A DNA stretch of 64,000 nt from Diaminobutyricimonas sp. LJ205 (GTDB lineage Bacteria > Actinomycetota > Actinomycetes > Actinomycetales > Microbacteriaceae), in the NCBI RefSeq assembly GCF_009755725.1, contig NZ_CP046619.1:434001-498000 (forward strand), written 5' to 3'. The notes under the pieces were generated by a model that ran no database searches, was not told where the DNA came from, and saw only the letters and a list, made by a program, of their open reading frames with translations. A program made the translations under genes and the position numbers. Below, piece by piece: positions 14,340-25,560 of this stretch. Each line of letters begins with the position of its first letter. The stretch's first letter is position 1.

Positions 14340-15674
14340 GTGAAGATCTCCGTCATCGGATGCGGTTACCTCGGCGCAGTGCACGCGGCCAGCATGGCCA
14401 AACTCGGCCACACCGTCGTCGGTGTCGATGTCGACGAGCAGAAGGTGGCGGCGCTCGCGGCAGGGCATGCTCCCTTCTTCGAGCCCGGTCTTCCCGAACT
14501 GCTGGTCGAGGGCAAGGACAGGCTGCGCTTCACCACCGACATTGCGGATGCCTCTGAGGCATCCGTGCACTTCATCGCGGTTGGCACCCCCCAGCAACCG
14601 GACAGTAACGCCGCCGATCTGACCTACGTCCGCGGCGCGATCGAAGCGCTGTTGCCGCACCTGACGCCGGGCGACCTGGTGGTGGGCAAGTCGACCGTTC
14701 CCGTCGGCACGGCCGCCCAGCTGGCTGAGCGAATTGAGGCTACCGGCGCCCGGCTCGCCTGGAATCCCGAGTTCCTGCGCGAGGGCTTCGCGATCCAGGA
14801 CACCCTCAGCCCGGACCGGCTGGTGTACGGCGTGCGCGACGGTGACCACGCCGCCGTCGCAACCCTCGACGAGGTCTACGCCGAGGCGATCGCTGCGGAA
14901 ACCCCGCGGATCGTCACCGACTACGCCACCGCGGAATTGGTGAAGGTTTCGGCGAACGCGTTCCTCGCCACCAAGATTTCTTTCATCAACGCGATGGCAG
15001 AAATCGCCGAGGTCACCGGCGCCGACGTCACCCAGCTCGCCGACGCGATCGGCCTCGACGCGCGTATCGGTCGGCGTTTCCTGAACGCCGGACTGGGTTT
15101 CGGTGGCGGATGCCTGCCGAAGGACATCCGTGGCTTCATGGCCCGCGCCGAGGAACTCGGTGTCGACCAGGCGCTCAGCTTCCTCAGTGAGGTCGACGCC
15201 ATCAACCTCCGCCGCCGCAGTCGCATGGTCGATCTGACCCGTGAGGTCGTCGGCGGATCACTCGACGGAAAGCGGATCGCGGTGCTCGGTCTGGCGTTCA
15301 AGCCGGACTCCGACGACGTGCGCGATTCGCCGGCGCTGGATGTCGCCGCTCGCCTCGTCGCGGAAGGGGCCTCAGTCGTGGCGACCGATCCCGAAGCTGT
15401 GGAGACGGCTCGCCGTCGCCGGCCGGAGCTGACGTATGTCGCCACTGCCGAAGAGGCGGCGGCAAATGCCGACGCAGTCGTCCTGCTCACAGAATGGCGG
15501 CAGTACCGAGAACTCGATCCGGACGACTTTGCGGCGCTGGTATCGGAGCGCACGATCGTCGATGGGCGCAACTGCTTGAATCCGGTGCTCTGGCGTGCCG
15601 CCGGCTGGCACTATCGTGCGCTGGGTCGTCCGGGCGCGCCGACGCCTCAGCTTGCCGGGGTTGCTTCCCGCTGA
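14340..15674 (+). CDS. ugd: UDP-glucose 6-dehydrogenase
   Basis: Protein of 444 aa, full length. It oxidises UDP-glucose to UDP-glucuronate with two NAD+ turnovers. The N-terminal Rossmann fold is VIGCGYLGAVHAASMA; FNxEF-type catalytic motif appears as AWNPEFLREGFA; the substrate/catalytic Cys lies in LGFGGGCLPKDIRGF; the C-terminal UDP-binding domain shows VLGLAFKPDSDDVRDSP. GTG 14340 is set by the leaderless-type promoter. The end overlaps the convergent GtrA gene by 28 bp. UDP-glucuronate would feed the wall glycans assembled further downstream. Confidence 0.92.
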   Translation: MKISVIGCGYLGAVHAASMAKLGHTVVGVDVDEQKVAALAAGHAPFFEPGLPELLVEGKDRLRFTTDIADASEASVHFIAVGTPQQPDSNAADLTYVRGAIEALLPHLTPGDLVVGKSTVPVGTAAQLAERIEATGARLAWNPEFLREGFAIQDTLSPDRLVYGVRDGDHAAVATLDEVYAEAIAAETPRIVTDYATAELVKVSANAFLATKISFINAMAEIAEVTGADVTQLADAIGLDARIGRRFLNAGLGFGGGCLPKDIRGFMARAEELGVDQALSFLSEVDAINLRRRSRMVDLTREVVGGSLDGKRIAVLGLAFKPDSDDVRDSPALDVAARLVAEGASVVATDPEAVETARRRRPELTYVATAEEAAANADAVVLLTEWRQYRELDPDDFAALVSERTIVDGRNCLNPVLWRAAGWHYRALGRPGAPTPQLAGVASR

Positions 15675-16180
15675 TCGAGCGCTTCCGGCCGACCGAGCTT
15701 GTCGCGATCGGACTGAGCGGCGTGGGCCGTGGCTTGAGCGGGACGCGCGGACGCCGCCCGGTGCGGCGCATACACCCAGTTCCGGTAGAGCACGAAGCGC
15801 AACAACGCGCCGAGCCCGAGGCCGATGACGTTCGAGGCCACATTGTCCGCCAGTAGCGAGGTGAAGCCGAGCACCTCGCGCGACACCCACAGACAGCCCA
15901 ATGCCACGAGCATTCCGAGCAGCGACGCAACGAGGAACTCGATGCCCTCGCGCAGGGTGTCCCGACGGCGGTGGTGCCGGAAAGTCCAGTAGCGGTTGCC
16001 CAGCCAGTTGAACAGGATCGCGACGCTGGTCGAGATTACTTTTGCCCAGAACGCGCCGCCGTCAACCTCGTCGGGGGAGAGCACCGTCAGCCAAAGCAGG
16101 TTGAATACCGCGACATCCACAAGCCACCCGAGAGCACCGACCGTGCCGAACCGGGCGAACTGAGCTGCTAGCGCACGCAT
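15647..16180 (-). CDS. GtrA family membrane protein
   Basis: Polytopic protein of 177 aa with four hydrophobic segments, opening with FARFGTVGALGWLVDVAVFNLLW, the usual GtrA/DPMS-flippase-like pattern (LRF..VG...TL.D). GtrA proteins are thought to help move polyprenyl-linked sugars across the membrane. A longer frame exists from TTG 16222, but a TAAACT -10-like box on the same strand (16231 to 16226) would start RNA downstream of that TTG, so ATG 16180 is preferred. The C-terminal tail is hydrophilic and Ala-rich. Its last 28 bp overlap the convergent ugd gene. Confidence 0.8.
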   Translation of the reverse strand: MRALAAQFARFGTVGALGWLVDVAVFNLLWLTVLSPDEVDGGAFWAKVISTSVAILFNWLGNRYWTFRHHRRRDTLREGIEFLVASLLGMLVALGCLWVSREVLGFTSLLADNVASNVIGLGLGALLRFVLYRNWVYAPHRAASARPAQATAHAAQSDRDKLGRPEALDQREATPAS

Positions 16181-16225
16181 CCGGGTAGCCGATCGATGGG
16201 GAAGGATAGAGGGGTACTGCAATCG

Positions 16226-16231
16226 AGTTTA
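16226..16231 (-). promoter_or_regulatory. -10-like hexamer of GtrA gene
   Basis: TAAACT on the minus strand, about 45 nt before ATG 16180. It sits in the 67-bp divergent gap with purK. Confidence 0.35.
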
Positions 16232-16247
16232 GTCACCGGGAGAATCC

Positions 16248-17375
16248 ATGGCCCTGAAAGTCGGCGTAATCGGCGGAGGGCAACTTGCCCGGATGATGAT
16301 CCCCGCTGCGATCAACCTGGGGCTCGATATCCGGGTACTCGCCGAGGCCGAGGACATGGCGGCAAGCCTCGCCGCATCGGCGGTCGGTGACTACCGCGAT
16401 CTCGACACCGTGCTCGCCTTCGCCGAGGGTCTCGATGCGATCACCTTCGACCACGAGCACGTTCCGCAGCCGATCCTGCGCGAGCTGGTCAGCCGCGGCT
16501 ACCAGGTGCACCCCGGCCCGGACGCGCTGCAGTACGCGCAGGACAAGATCGACATGCGCACCCGACTCAGCGAACTGGGCTTGCCCGTGCCGGTCTGGGC
16601 GAAGGTGGAGACCGCCGAGGAGCTCGGTCAGTTCCTCGCCGACAACGGCGGAGCCGCCGTCGTGAAGACCGCCCGTGGCGGTTACGACGGCAAGGGCGTG
16701 CGCGTGGTGCGCGATGCCCACGATGTCGACGACTGGTTCACGACGCTGGCCGAAGACGGCCGCGGGGGAGCCCTGCTGGTCGAGGAGCTCGTCGACTTCC
16801 GCCGCGAACTCGCCCAGTTGGTCGCTCGGCGGCCGAGCGGCGAAATGCGCACCTGGCCGGTCGTCGAGACGGTGCAAAAGGACGGCGTCTGCGTGGAGGT
16901 CATCGCGCCCGCCGAACATTCGACCGGCATGGGCGAGGCATCGCGGATCGGTCGCGCCATCGCCGAGGGCCTCAATGTCACCGGCGTGCTCGCCGTCGAA
17001 CTGTTCGAGACCGTGGACGGTCGGCTGCTGGTGAACGAACTCGCGATGCGCCCGCACAATTCCGGACACTTCTCGATCGATGGCTCGGTCACCAGCCAGT
17101 TCGAGCAGCACCTGCGTGCGGTGCTCGATCTGCCGCTGGGCGACACCAGCCCGCGCGCCGCGTGGAGTGTCATGATCAACATTCTGGGCGGACCCACCGA
17201 CGGCACTCTCGCCGACCGCTACCCGGCAGCGTTCGCCGCGCAGCCGAGCGCGAAGATCCACAACTACGGCAAGGATCCGAGGCCGGGCCGCAAGGTCGGC
17301 CACGTCACCGTGGTCGGCAATGACCTTGACGACGTGGCCTACCGGGCGCGCGCCGCGGCAGCGCACTTCCAGTAA
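16248..17375 (+). CDS. purK: 5-(carboxyamino)imidazole ribonucleotide synthase
   Basis: Protein of 375 aa with the ATP-grasp fold. It carboxylates AIR with bicarbonate and ATP in purine synthesis, giving N5-CAIR for PurE, which is encoded next. Visible signatures: [17 protein letters not shown] at the N-terminus, FDHEHVP, the ATP-grasp loop [17 protein letters not shown] and [20 protein letters not shown] 16248 follows a GGGAGAA ribosome-binding site. Confidence 0.95.
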   Translation: MALKVGVIGGGQLARMMIPAAINLGLDIRVLAEAEDMAASLAASAVGDYRDLDTVLAFAEGLDAITFDHEHVPQPILRELVSRGYQVHPGPDALQYAQDKIDMRTRLSELGLPVPVWAKVETAEELGQFLADNGGAAVVKTARGGYDGKGVRVVRDAHDVDDWFTTLAEDGRGGALLVEELVDFRRELAQLVARRPSGEMRTWPVVETVQKDGVCVEVIAPAEHSTGMGEASRIGRAIAEGLNVTGVLAVELFETVDGRLLVNELAMRPHNSGHFSIDGSVTSQFEQHLRAVLDLPLGDTSPRAAWSVMINILGGPTDGTLADRYPAAFAAQPSAKIHNYGKDPRPGRKVGHVTVVGNDLDDVAYRARAAAAHFQ

Positions 17376-17382
17376 CCGGCCC

Positions 17383-17388
17383 TACTAT
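17383..17388 (+). promoter_or_regulatory. -10-like hexamer of purE (leaderless)
   Basis: TACTAT, 6 nt before GTG 17395, in the short purK-purE gap. It would allow purE and the LCP gene to be transcribed without purK. Confidence 0.45.
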
Positions 17389-17394
17389 TGCGAC

Positions 17395-17889
17395 GTGTCA
17401 AAACCCCTCGTTGCCGTCGTCATGGGATCGGATTCCGATTGGTCCGTGATGAAGGATGCCGCCGCTGCCCTCGCTGATTTCGGCATCCCGCACGAGGTGG
17501 AGGTTGTCTCCGCGCACCGCACACCGCAGAAGATGATCCAGTTCGGCACGGATGCCGCGGGCCGCGGTCTGCGCGCCATCATCGCCGGCGCCGGCGGCGC
17601 CGCGCACCTGCCGGGCATGCTCGCCTCGGTCACCACCCTGCCCGTGATTGGCGTCCCGGTGCCGCTCGCGAAGCTCGACGGGCTCGACTCTCTGCTCTCG
17701 ATCGTGCAGATGCCCGCCGGAGTACCGGTGGCCACCGTATCGATCGGCGGGGCGCGCAACGCCGGCCTTCTCGCAGCACGCATGCTGGCGACATCCGACC
17801 CCGACCTCTCCCAGAAGTTGGCCGACTACGCCGAGAGTCTGAAAACCCTCGTCGAAGAAAAGAACTCGGCCCTCAAGAACAGCCTGTGA
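17395..17889 (+). CDS. purE: N5-carboxyaminoimidazole ribonucleotide mutase
   Basis: Protein of 164 aa, typical class I PurE. It converts N5-CAIR, made by PurK, to CAIR. Motifs: [14 protein letters not shown] (phosphate loop), [11 protein letters not shown] with the active-site His, and [17 protein letters not shown]. The frame is open upstream, but GTG 17395 gives the expected N-terminus ([14 protein letters not shown]) and has a leaderless-type -10 box before it. The stop overlaps the GTG of the LCP gene. Confidence 0.95.
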   Translation: MSKPLVAVVMGSDSDWSVMKDAAAALADFGIPHEVEVVSAHRTPQKMIQFGTDAAGRGLRAIIAGAGGAAHLPGMLASVTTLPVIGVPVPLAKLDGLDSLLSIVQMPAGVPVATVSIGGARNAGLLAARMLATSDPDLSQKLADYAESLKTLVEEKNSALKNSL

Positions 17890-19205
17890 CCACCCCCGTA
17901 CGCAACCCCGACCTCACCTCGAGCGAGGTGATGACTAAGCGCGCCTGGTGGCTGGTCGGCCTGAACGTGCTCATCCCGGGCTCGGCGCAGGTGCTCGCCG
18001 GCAACCGCAAGCTCGGCCGGTTCGGGCTTGGCGCGACGATCCTGCTCTGGGTGATCCTCGTCGCACTGCTGGTGGGCTGGTTCGCGGCACGCGAGTTCAC
18101 GCTCACGCTGCTCACCAACTATTGGGTGCTTTGGGTCGTGCAGCTCGGTCTGGTGTTCTACGCGGTGCTGTGGCTGATTCTCACGTTCGATACCCTGCGG
18201 CTGATCCGGCTGATCAAGGCGAAGCCCGGCGCGCGCCCGCTCGTCGCCGGACTGACCGTGCTCGCGCTGGTCGCCACGGCCGGTACCGCCGCGTACGGCG
18301 CCTACCTCACCGGGGTCGGCCGCGGCGCGATCCAGTCGATCTTCGGTGGCGGCGACATCGCCGAGCCGATTGACGGGCGCTACAACATCATGCTGCTCGG
18401 CGGCGACGCCGGGCCCGACCGGATGGGTCTGCGCCCCGACAGCATCTCGGTGGCGAGCATCGACGCCGAGACCGGTGCCGCGACCATGATCGGCATCCCA
18501 CGCAACCTGTACGACGCTCCGTTCAGTGAGGGCTCACCGCTCTACGAGGAGTACCCGACCGGGTACGACTGTGGTGACGACTGCCTGATCAGCTATCTGT
18601 ACACCTACGGCCTGGAGCATCCGGAGCTGTATCCGGATGCCGAGAGCAAGGGCAGCAACCCTGGAGTCGAGGCGATGCGCGACGCCGTCGAGGGCGTCAC
18701 CGGGCTCACCATGCAGTACTACGTGCTGATCGACATGCAGGGCTTCGCACAACTCATCGACTCTCTTGGCGGTATCGACATCAACGTGCCCGAACGGGTC
18801 GTGATCGGCATCAATGGAAAGGAACCGACCGGCGCCATCGAGGCAGGGCCGCAGCACATGAACGGCGAGACGGCGCTCTGGTACGCGCGTACCCGCTACA
18901 ACACCACGGACTTCGACCGGATGGAGCGCCAGCGTCAGGTGCAGACGGCGATTCTCACGCAATTCGAGCCCGCGAACGTGCTGTCGAAGTTTCAGGCGGT
19001 CGCAGACGCTGGCACCCAGGTGGTTTCGACCGACATTCCGCAGGGCATGCTCGGTCGCTTCACCGAACTCGCCGGCAAGACGCAGCAGCAGCCGATCACG
19101 GACCTGGAGCTCGTGCCCCCGGCGGTCGACAATGTGGACCCCGACTTCGATCAAGTTCACCAAATGGTCGCCGAGGCGACAGCCCCACCGGCGCCCGCCG
19201 AGTAA
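17886..19205 (+). CDS. LytR-CpsA-Psr (LCP) family protein
   Basis: Protein of 439 aa. Three or four membrane segments fill residues 15-145, then an extracytoplasmic LCP domain spans about 160-400: [37 protein letters not shown] with the conserved Arg, and [28 protein letters not shown] enzymes transfer polyprenyl-linked glycopolymers such as teichoic acids, arabinogalactan or capsule onto peptidoglycan, so it is a candidate for fixing the glycans made by the downstream loci. The extra membrane segments before the LCP domain are more than the single anchor of many LCP proteins. It is coupled to purE by a GTGA overlap. Confidence 0.9.
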   Translation: MTTPVRNPDLTSSEVMTKRAWWLVGLNVLIPGSAQVLAGNRKLGRFGLGATILLWVILVALLVGWFAAREFTLTLLTNYWVLWVVQLGLVFYAVLWLILTFDTLRLIRLIKAKPGARPLVAGLTVLALVATAGTAAYGAYLTGVGRGAIQSIFGGGDIAEPIDGRYNIMLLGGDAGPDRMGLRPDSISVASIDAETGAATMIGIPRNLYDAPFSEGSPLYEEYPTGYDCGDDCLISYLYTYGLEHPELYPDAESKGSNPGVEAMRDAVEGVTGLTMQYYVLIDMQGFAQLIDSLGGIDINVPERVVIGINGKEPTGAIEAGPQHMNGETALWYARTRYNTTDFDRMERQRQVQTAILTQFEPANVLSKFQAVADAGTQVVSTDIPQGMLGRFTELAGKTQQQPITDLELVPPAVDNVDPDFDQVHQMVAEATAPPAPAE

Positions 19206-19214
19206 CGGCAAGTC

Positions 19215-19262
19215 GCTGATTGAGGAGCGCGCTCGCTCAGCGAGCTCGCGTCTCGAATCACG
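19215..19262. repeat. dispersed palindromic repeat, copy 3
   Basis: GCTGATTGAGGAGCGC ... GCGTCTCGAATCACG with a gctcgctcagcgagc core that can fold on itself. It is the same family as the copies at 6068-6108 and 8299-8345, here intergenic after the LCP gene. Confidence 0.7.
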
Positions 19263-19331
19263 CAGGGGGGCCGCTTTGCAGCGAGAAAGTCACGATTCGA
19301 TCGCATGACAGCCACGACTCTCGAGCCGGAT

Positions 19332-19337
19332 TAGATT
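19332..19337 (+). promoter_or_regulatory. -10-like hexamer of lipoprotein gene (leaderless)
   Basis: TAGATT, 6 nt before ATG 19344. Confidence 0.5.
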
Positions 19338-19343
19338 ACGACC

Positions 19344-20018
19344 ATGACGTCGCGCATGGGTCCCTTGAGAGCTGGGGTAGCTCTACTCTTCGCCGTGACT
19401 GTGGTCACAGGATGCTCCGGCCCATCCACCTCTCCAACGACACCATCACCGGGAGAGCCTCCGACCGACCCACCAACGCCAGCGGAGGTGACCGCCGTCC
19501 CAGCGACCGTGGTTATCGGCGGAAATGGCCTAACGATCCGCGCCGAGGACGGGTCGGTGCTTCAAGAGATGTCGTTCACCGAAGACCCGGCGACCGCAAT
19601 CAACATGCTCGGCGAGGTGTTCGACGACGCTCCGACACCTGCTGAGACAGCGGCAGGGGAGTGCGTCCACGCCGAGTCGACAGCGACGTGGGGCGATGAC
19701 GGCTTCGTGATCGCGTACGGGCCTGAGCTCCCGCTGCCTGAAGATTTTCAGTACCACGCGTCCACGCGAGCCGCAACGGTCGGTGAGATCGCCATCGAGA
19801 CGCCGACCGGCTTCACCGTCGGCGACTCCCTCGATGACTTGGTGAGGGCGACCCCCGAAGCGGAAATCGAAGCAACCGAGTTCGAGGGTGTGCTCTACGA
19901 ACTGGTGCACTACGAGATTGAAGACACCCCAACCGGCCAATGGGGCGCATTCGCTTGGGCCGAGGATGACATCATTCATGGCCTCGCCGGCGGGTACTTC
20001 CTCGGTGGCGACTGCTAA
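19344..20018 (+). CDS. putative lipoprotein
   Basis: Protein of 224 aa of unknown function. The signal peptide ends at the lipobox VTGC (Cys near residue 24). A Pro/Thr/Ser-rich spacer of about 25 residues follows, then an acidic domain of about 170 residues with two Cys (in ECVHAE and at the very C-terminus, GGDC) that could form a disulfide outside the cell. No family is recognised. It has its own leaderless-type promoter and its end overlaps that of the convergent HAD gene by 4 bp. Confidence 0.75.
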   Translation: MTSRMGPLRAGVALLFAVTVVTGCSGPSTSPTTPSPGEPPTDPPTPAEVTAVPATVVIGGNGLTIRAEDGSVLQEMSFTEDPATAINMLGEVFDDAPTPAETAAGECVHAESTATWGDDGFVIAYGPELPLPEDFQYHASTRAATVGEIAIETPTGFTVGDSLDDLVRATPEAEIEATEFEGVLYELVHYEIEDTPTGQWGAFAWAEDDIIHGLAGGYFLGGDC

Positions 20019-20806
20019 CGGCTTGAGGCCGCCTTACCGACAAGGCCATCGCTCAATCGAGGGATTAGTTCTTCAAGAACGCCAATCGTGTCTTCCCAGC
20101 CGGTCACGGCCTGGCATTCCACTCCAAGGGCTTTCACCGGGTAGTCGTTGCCGTCCGGATCGAGCCGGTCGCCGATGAACAACATGTCGTCCAAGTCGAT
20201 GCCCGTCATCTCCGACAGCTTCTGCATGCCGTAGGCCTTGTCGATCCCCTTGCGCGTGATATCAATGGATGTCGATCCGCCGGAGCGCACCTCAAGATCC
20301 GGAAGATCGGCGGCTACTGCCTCACGCAGCGTATTCTTCTTCACTCCAGTCGGATCCCAGGCGCTCTTCGCATCGACCGGGGCCGATTGTCCGAGAGCGG
20401 AGAACGTGATCTGAGATCCGCGGTCCTCCAAGATCGGGCCCCACGTGTCCTCCTCCCAGTAGCCAAGCTCGCGTGCATGATGCTCGACGGATGCCAACGC
20501 CCGCGCCTTCTCATCATCGCTGAGGTTCTGCGCGTAGATCTGTCGCCAATCGTCGTCCTCGAAACGGTAATACTGAGTCCCGCACGTCGGCATCAGGTGC
20601 AGCCGGTTCAGTGCCGACGCAGACGTCTCCGGAAGCGAGTCGATCACCTGCGCCTTGAATTGTCCGAATTGTCCTCCGGAGATCACGCAGACCTCTGCCG
20701 ACTGCAGAAGCCGGACGATGAGTTCGGCGACGGGCTGGGGAAGGGGAGACTTTGACGGGGCGAGTGTGTCGTCCAGGTCAAAGGCGACGAGTGATGGCGT
20801 GGTCAT
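20015..20806 (-). CDS. HAD-IIB family hydrolase (sugar phosphatase or phosphomannomutase-like)
   Basis: Protein of 263 aa. HAD motif I is FDLDDTLAPSK with both Asp residues; motif II is probably VISGG; motif IV is FIGDRLDPDGNDYP. The cap sits between, as in the Cof/IIB subfamily, which contains sugar-phosphate phosphatases and the eukaryotic-type phosphomannomutases. A phosphomannomutase role would fit the glycan setting but is an inference. The frame extends upstream to 20998, but ATG 20806 gives the canonical HAD N-terminus and is preceded by a GAGAG ribosome-binding site. A TTGACG at 20866-20861 may be its -35. Confidence 0.82.
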   Translation of the reverse strand: MTTPSLVAFDLDDTLAPSKSPLPQPVAELIVRLLQSAEVCVISGGQFGQFKAQVIDSLPETSASALNRLHLMPTCGTQYYRFEDDDWRQIYAQNLSDDEKARALASVEHHARELGYWEEDTWGPILEDRGSQITFSALGQSAPVDAKSAWDPTGVKKNTLREAVAADLPDLEVRSGGSTSIDITRKGIDKAYGMQKLSEMTGIDLDDMLFIGDRLDPDGNDYPVKALGVECQAVTGWEDTIGVLEELIPRLSDGLVGKAASSR

Positions 20807-20886
20807 GCGTAGCGTCTCTCGGTGGGGGCGATATAAAGGTAACGGCTTGGTAAAGGCCAGCGTCAAGGGTACTCCAGTCGTGCGCG

Positions 20887-20892
20887 TAGACT
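20887..20892 (+). promoter_or_regulatory. -10-like hexamer of a small ORF (leaderless)
   Basis: TAGACT, 7 nt before ATG 20900, identical in sequence and spacing to the rmlC promoter at 24063. Confidence 0.45.
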
Positions 20893-20899
20893 GGAACGC

Positions 20900-21013
20900 A
20901 TGGTAAGCGCTGTCACTTCGTGCGAGGTTCATGACATCGTCATGATCACTCACGAGATCCGTGACGGACGAGCCGTTTCTGACGCGTGGTGCCCACACTG
21001 CGTAACGGCGTAG
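20900..21013 (+). CDS. small 37-aa cysteine-containing protein
   Basis: An ORF of 37 codons (starting MVSAVTSCEVHD, ending AWCPHCVTA) in an otherwise empty gap between two minus-strand genes. Three Cys are present, two in WCPHC, a CxxC arrangement seen in metal-binding and redox motifs. TAGACT lies 7 nt before the ATG, the same leaderless signal used by nearby genes. The stop falls 3 bp before the end of the glycosyltransferase gene. It could be a real small protein or a short regulatory leader peptide. No homologue is known to me. Confidence 0.4.
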   Translation: MVSAVTSCEVHDIVMITHEIRDGRAVSDAWCPHCVTA

Positions 21014-21016
21014 CCA

Positions 21017-22152
21017 TCACAAATCGGCATGTAGCTGCCACACCTTCTCAGCCGAATCTCTCCAGCTAAATGCCTTTTCTCGGTCCCTTCCCAGCACGCC
21101 GAGTCGTGCGGCGAGGTCGTCGTCCGACGCCACCGTGGAAATCGCGGATGCCAGTCGCTCCGGGTAGCTCTCGGCAGGCTCGAGAGCCACTGTTAGTCCT
21201 GCGCCGCCTGCGACCTCGACCAGAGCGGGTGCGTCTGAGTGAACGACCGGCGTCCCGAAATGCATGGCTTCCAACAGTGGGAGCCCGAATCCTTCGCTCA
21301 GACTCGGCTGCACGAATACCGTCGCCCGGTTCAGGGCGAGGGCAAGGTTTGTGTCGCTGACGTGACCGAGGGTCCGCACTCGATCGGTCTCGATGCCCGC
21401 CTCGCGTACCGTGTCGGCTACCGTGACGTCTCCCCACCCATCCGGGCCGATGATCACCAGCGGCAGCTCGGACTCCAAGTGCGGGAGTGAGCGAATGAGG
21501 GATTCGATACCCTTTCGGGGCTCAAGGGTGCCCACGCTGAGGATGTACTTCTCAGGAAGGCCGAGATGGCTGGCCGCAGCGTCCTGGTCGGCAGCCAGGA
21601 CGAGCTTCGAACTCACCGCACCCCCAATGACTCGGATTCGATCGCCAAAGTCGATGTGCTCCCGAAGCTGACTGGCAACGGCGTGGGATGGCACGACGAT
21701 TGCGTCGGCGTATCGCTGAGCGCGTCGCGCCATCGCTCGGTGCCACGCGACGCCGTGTTTGGTCAGCGTCTGAGGATGCGTCCACGGAACAGCGTCATGA
21801 ATGGTGACGACCGTTTGCTTGCCCGGTTCGTTCACTCGATCATGCCGGTACAGCGGGGCGAGCAGGCTCGTGGAGTGCACCATCCCCGAGCCGGGTAGGC
21901 GGCTCAGGCCGTACTGCCAGGACAGTGACAGTTCACGGCGGGCAAGAACGCTTTTGAAGAGCCCACCAAGGCCCGGAAGCTGCTCGGTGATGCGCTTGTA
22001 GTCGGTTTCCGAAGCCGACGAAACGACCCCCTCAACCGACCAGCCGCGCGGCGCAGTCGAGATGATCTCCCGGGTCAGCTCCTCGGTATACCTACCAATA
22101 CCGCCGGGGACTCGGGCGACCATCTGGTCTATGACCACGCGCAGCACTGATG

Positions 22153-22156
<4 letters not shown>
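21017..22156 (-). CDS. GT4 glycosyltransferase (rml operon)
   Basis: Protein of 379 aa, GT-B fold, family GT4. N-terminal acceptor domain starts VVIDQMVARVPGGIGRYTEEL, with the GGIGRY loop usual for mannosyl/rhamnosyl transferases; donor domain has YILSVGTLEPRKGIESLI and the E-x7-E motif in SEGFGLPLLEAMHFGTPVV. Its ATG overlaps the stop of rmlD (ATGA), so it is the third gene of an rmlB-rmlD operon. Use of dTDP-rhamnose as donor is a natural inference from this linkage, not shown by residues. Confidence 0.88.
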
Positions 22157-24047
<1,891 letters not shown>

Positions 24048-24062
24048 GCGAGAGGTGGTTGG

Positions 24063-24068
24063 TAGACT
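24063..24068 (+). promoter_or_regulatory. -10-like hexamer of rmlC (leaderless)
   Basis: TAGACT, 7 nt before GTG 24076; it decides that start over ATG 24055. Confidence 0.55.
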
Positions 24069-24075
24069 CCCCAGC

Positions 24076-24675
24076 GTGCAAATCCGCGAGTTGAGCGTCC
24101 CTGACGCCTACGAGATCACGCCGCGACAGTTCACCGACGATCGCGGCGTGTTCCTTGAATGGTATCGATTTGACCGCCTCGCCGACGTAGTCGGGCATCC
24201 GCTGGATCTGCGTCAAGCGAACAGTTCGGTTTCACGCCGCGGGGTGCTGCGCGGCATCCACTTCGCCGACATCCCGCGCGGCCAAGCCAAGTACGTCACG
24301 GCTGTACGCGGGGCAGTGCTCGATTTCGTTGTGGACATCCGCGTGGGATCGCCCACCTTCGGTCAATGGGACTCAGTGTTGCTCGATGACGTGGACAGGC
24401 GCGCGGTCTACCTCAGTGAAGGGCTCGGTCACGCATTTGTCGCGCTTACCGACGATGCGACGGTCACCTACCTGGTCAGCGATGTCTACAACGCACCCCG
24501 TGAGCACGGTATCAACCCGCTTGACCCAGAAGTCGGACTCATCTTTCCGACCGAAGCGGGGGAGCCGTTGCTGTCCCCCAAGGATGCCGAGGCTCCCAAT
24601 CTCGCTGAGGCCGAGTCCGCGGGTCTTCTTCCCACATGGAACGCTGCGCGTTCCTTCTACGAATCATTGAGTTAG
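24076..24675 (+). CDS. rmlC: dTDP-4-dehydrorhamnose 3,5-epimerase
   Basis: Protein of 199 aa with the double-stranded beta-helix fold. It epimerises C3 and C5 of dTDP-4-keto-6-deoxyglucose, between RmlB and RmlD. Motifs: ELSVPDAYEITPRQFTDDRG, LRQANSSVSRRGVLRGIHF (catalytic His), VRGAVLDFVVDIRVGSPTFG and LSEGLGHAFVAL. GTG 24076 gives the canonical N-terminus. It is followed 15 bp later by rmlA. Confidence 0.94.
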   Translation: MQIRELSVPDAYEITPRQFTDDRGVFLEWYRFDRLADVVGHPLDLRQANSSVSRRGVLRGIHFADIPRGQAKYVTAVRGAVLDFVVDIRVGSPTFGQWDSVLLDDVDRRAVYLSEGLGHAFVALTDDATVTYLVSDVYNAPREHGINPLDPEVGLIFPTEAGEPLLSPKDAEAPNLAEAESAGLLPTWNAARSFYESLS

Positions 24676-24690
24676 GCAGGCAACCCCCAC

Positions 24691-25560
24691 ATGCGCGGAA
24701 TTATTCTCGCCGGAGGCTCCGGAACGCGGCTCTGGCCGATCACCAAGGGCACCTCCAAGCAGTTGATGCCCATCTACGACAAGCCGATGGTGTACTACCC
24801 GCTGTCGACGCTCATGATGGCGGGAATCAGCGAGATCCTGATCATCACGAGCCCTGAGTACAACGACCAGTTCAAGGCGCTCCTCGGGGATGGCACCGAC
24901 TTGGGTATCTCAATCGAGTATGCGGTGCAGCCCTCGCCCGATGGTCTGGCGCAAGCCTTCATCATCGGTGAAGAGTTCATCGGTGACCAGAACGTCGCCC
25001 TCGTGCTCGGAGACAACATCTTCCACGGCACCGGGCTGGGCTCTGCGCTGCGTTCACATACCCAGGTTGCGGGGGCCACGATCTTCGCCTATCAGGTGAG
25101 TGATCCTCGTGCATATGGAGTTGTCGAGTTCGACGACAATTTCACCGCCGTCTCGATCGAAGAGAAGCCGCAGAATCCGAAGAGCAGCTACGCAGTACCC
25201 GGCCTTTATTTCTACGACAACAAGGTCGTCGAGATTGCCAAGACGATCAAGCCGAGCGCGCGCGGCGAGCTTGAGATTTCCACGGTCAACGAGCAGTACC
25301 TTGAGGCCGGCACGCTGCGCGTGCAGGTGCTTGACCGCGGAACCGCCTGGCTGGACACTGGCACCTTTGAATCGATGATGCAAGCGTCGGAGTACGTGCG
25401 CGTCATCGAGGATCGTCAAGGATTCAAAGTGGGCTGCATTGAGGAGATCGCCTGGCGCGCCGGGTGGATCGACGATGACCAGCTTCGGATGCTGGCTGCT
25501 CCCTTGGTGAAGAGCGGATACGGCCGCTACCTGGAGCGGCTGCTCGAACTACCCAAGTGA
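24691..25560 (+). CDS. rmlA: glucose-1-phosphate thymidylyltransferase
   Basis: Protein of 289 aa that makes dTDP-glucose from glucose 1-phosphate and dTTP, the entry step to dTDP-rhamnose. The nucleotide-binding signature [20 protein letters not shown] is intact, followed by [22 protein letters not shown] and [13 protein letters not shown]. It forms a two-gene operon with rmlC and ends in a 12-bp overlap with the convergent SDR gene. Compared with its flanks it shows no anomaly. Confidence 0.95.
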   Translation: MRGIILAGGSGTRLWPITKGTSKQLMPIYDKPMVYYPLSTLMMAGISEILIITSPEYNDQFKALLGDGTDLGISIEYAVQPSPDGLAQAFIIGEEFIGDQNVALVLGDNIFHGTGLGSALRSHTQVAGATIFAYQVSDPRAYGVVEFDDNFTAVSIEEKPQNPKSSYAVPGLYFYDNKVVEIAKTIKPSARGELEISTVNEQYLEAGTLRVQVLDRGTAWLDTGTFESMMQASEYVRVIEDRQGFKVGCIEEIAWRAGWIDDDQLRMLAAPLVKSGYGRYLERLLELPK

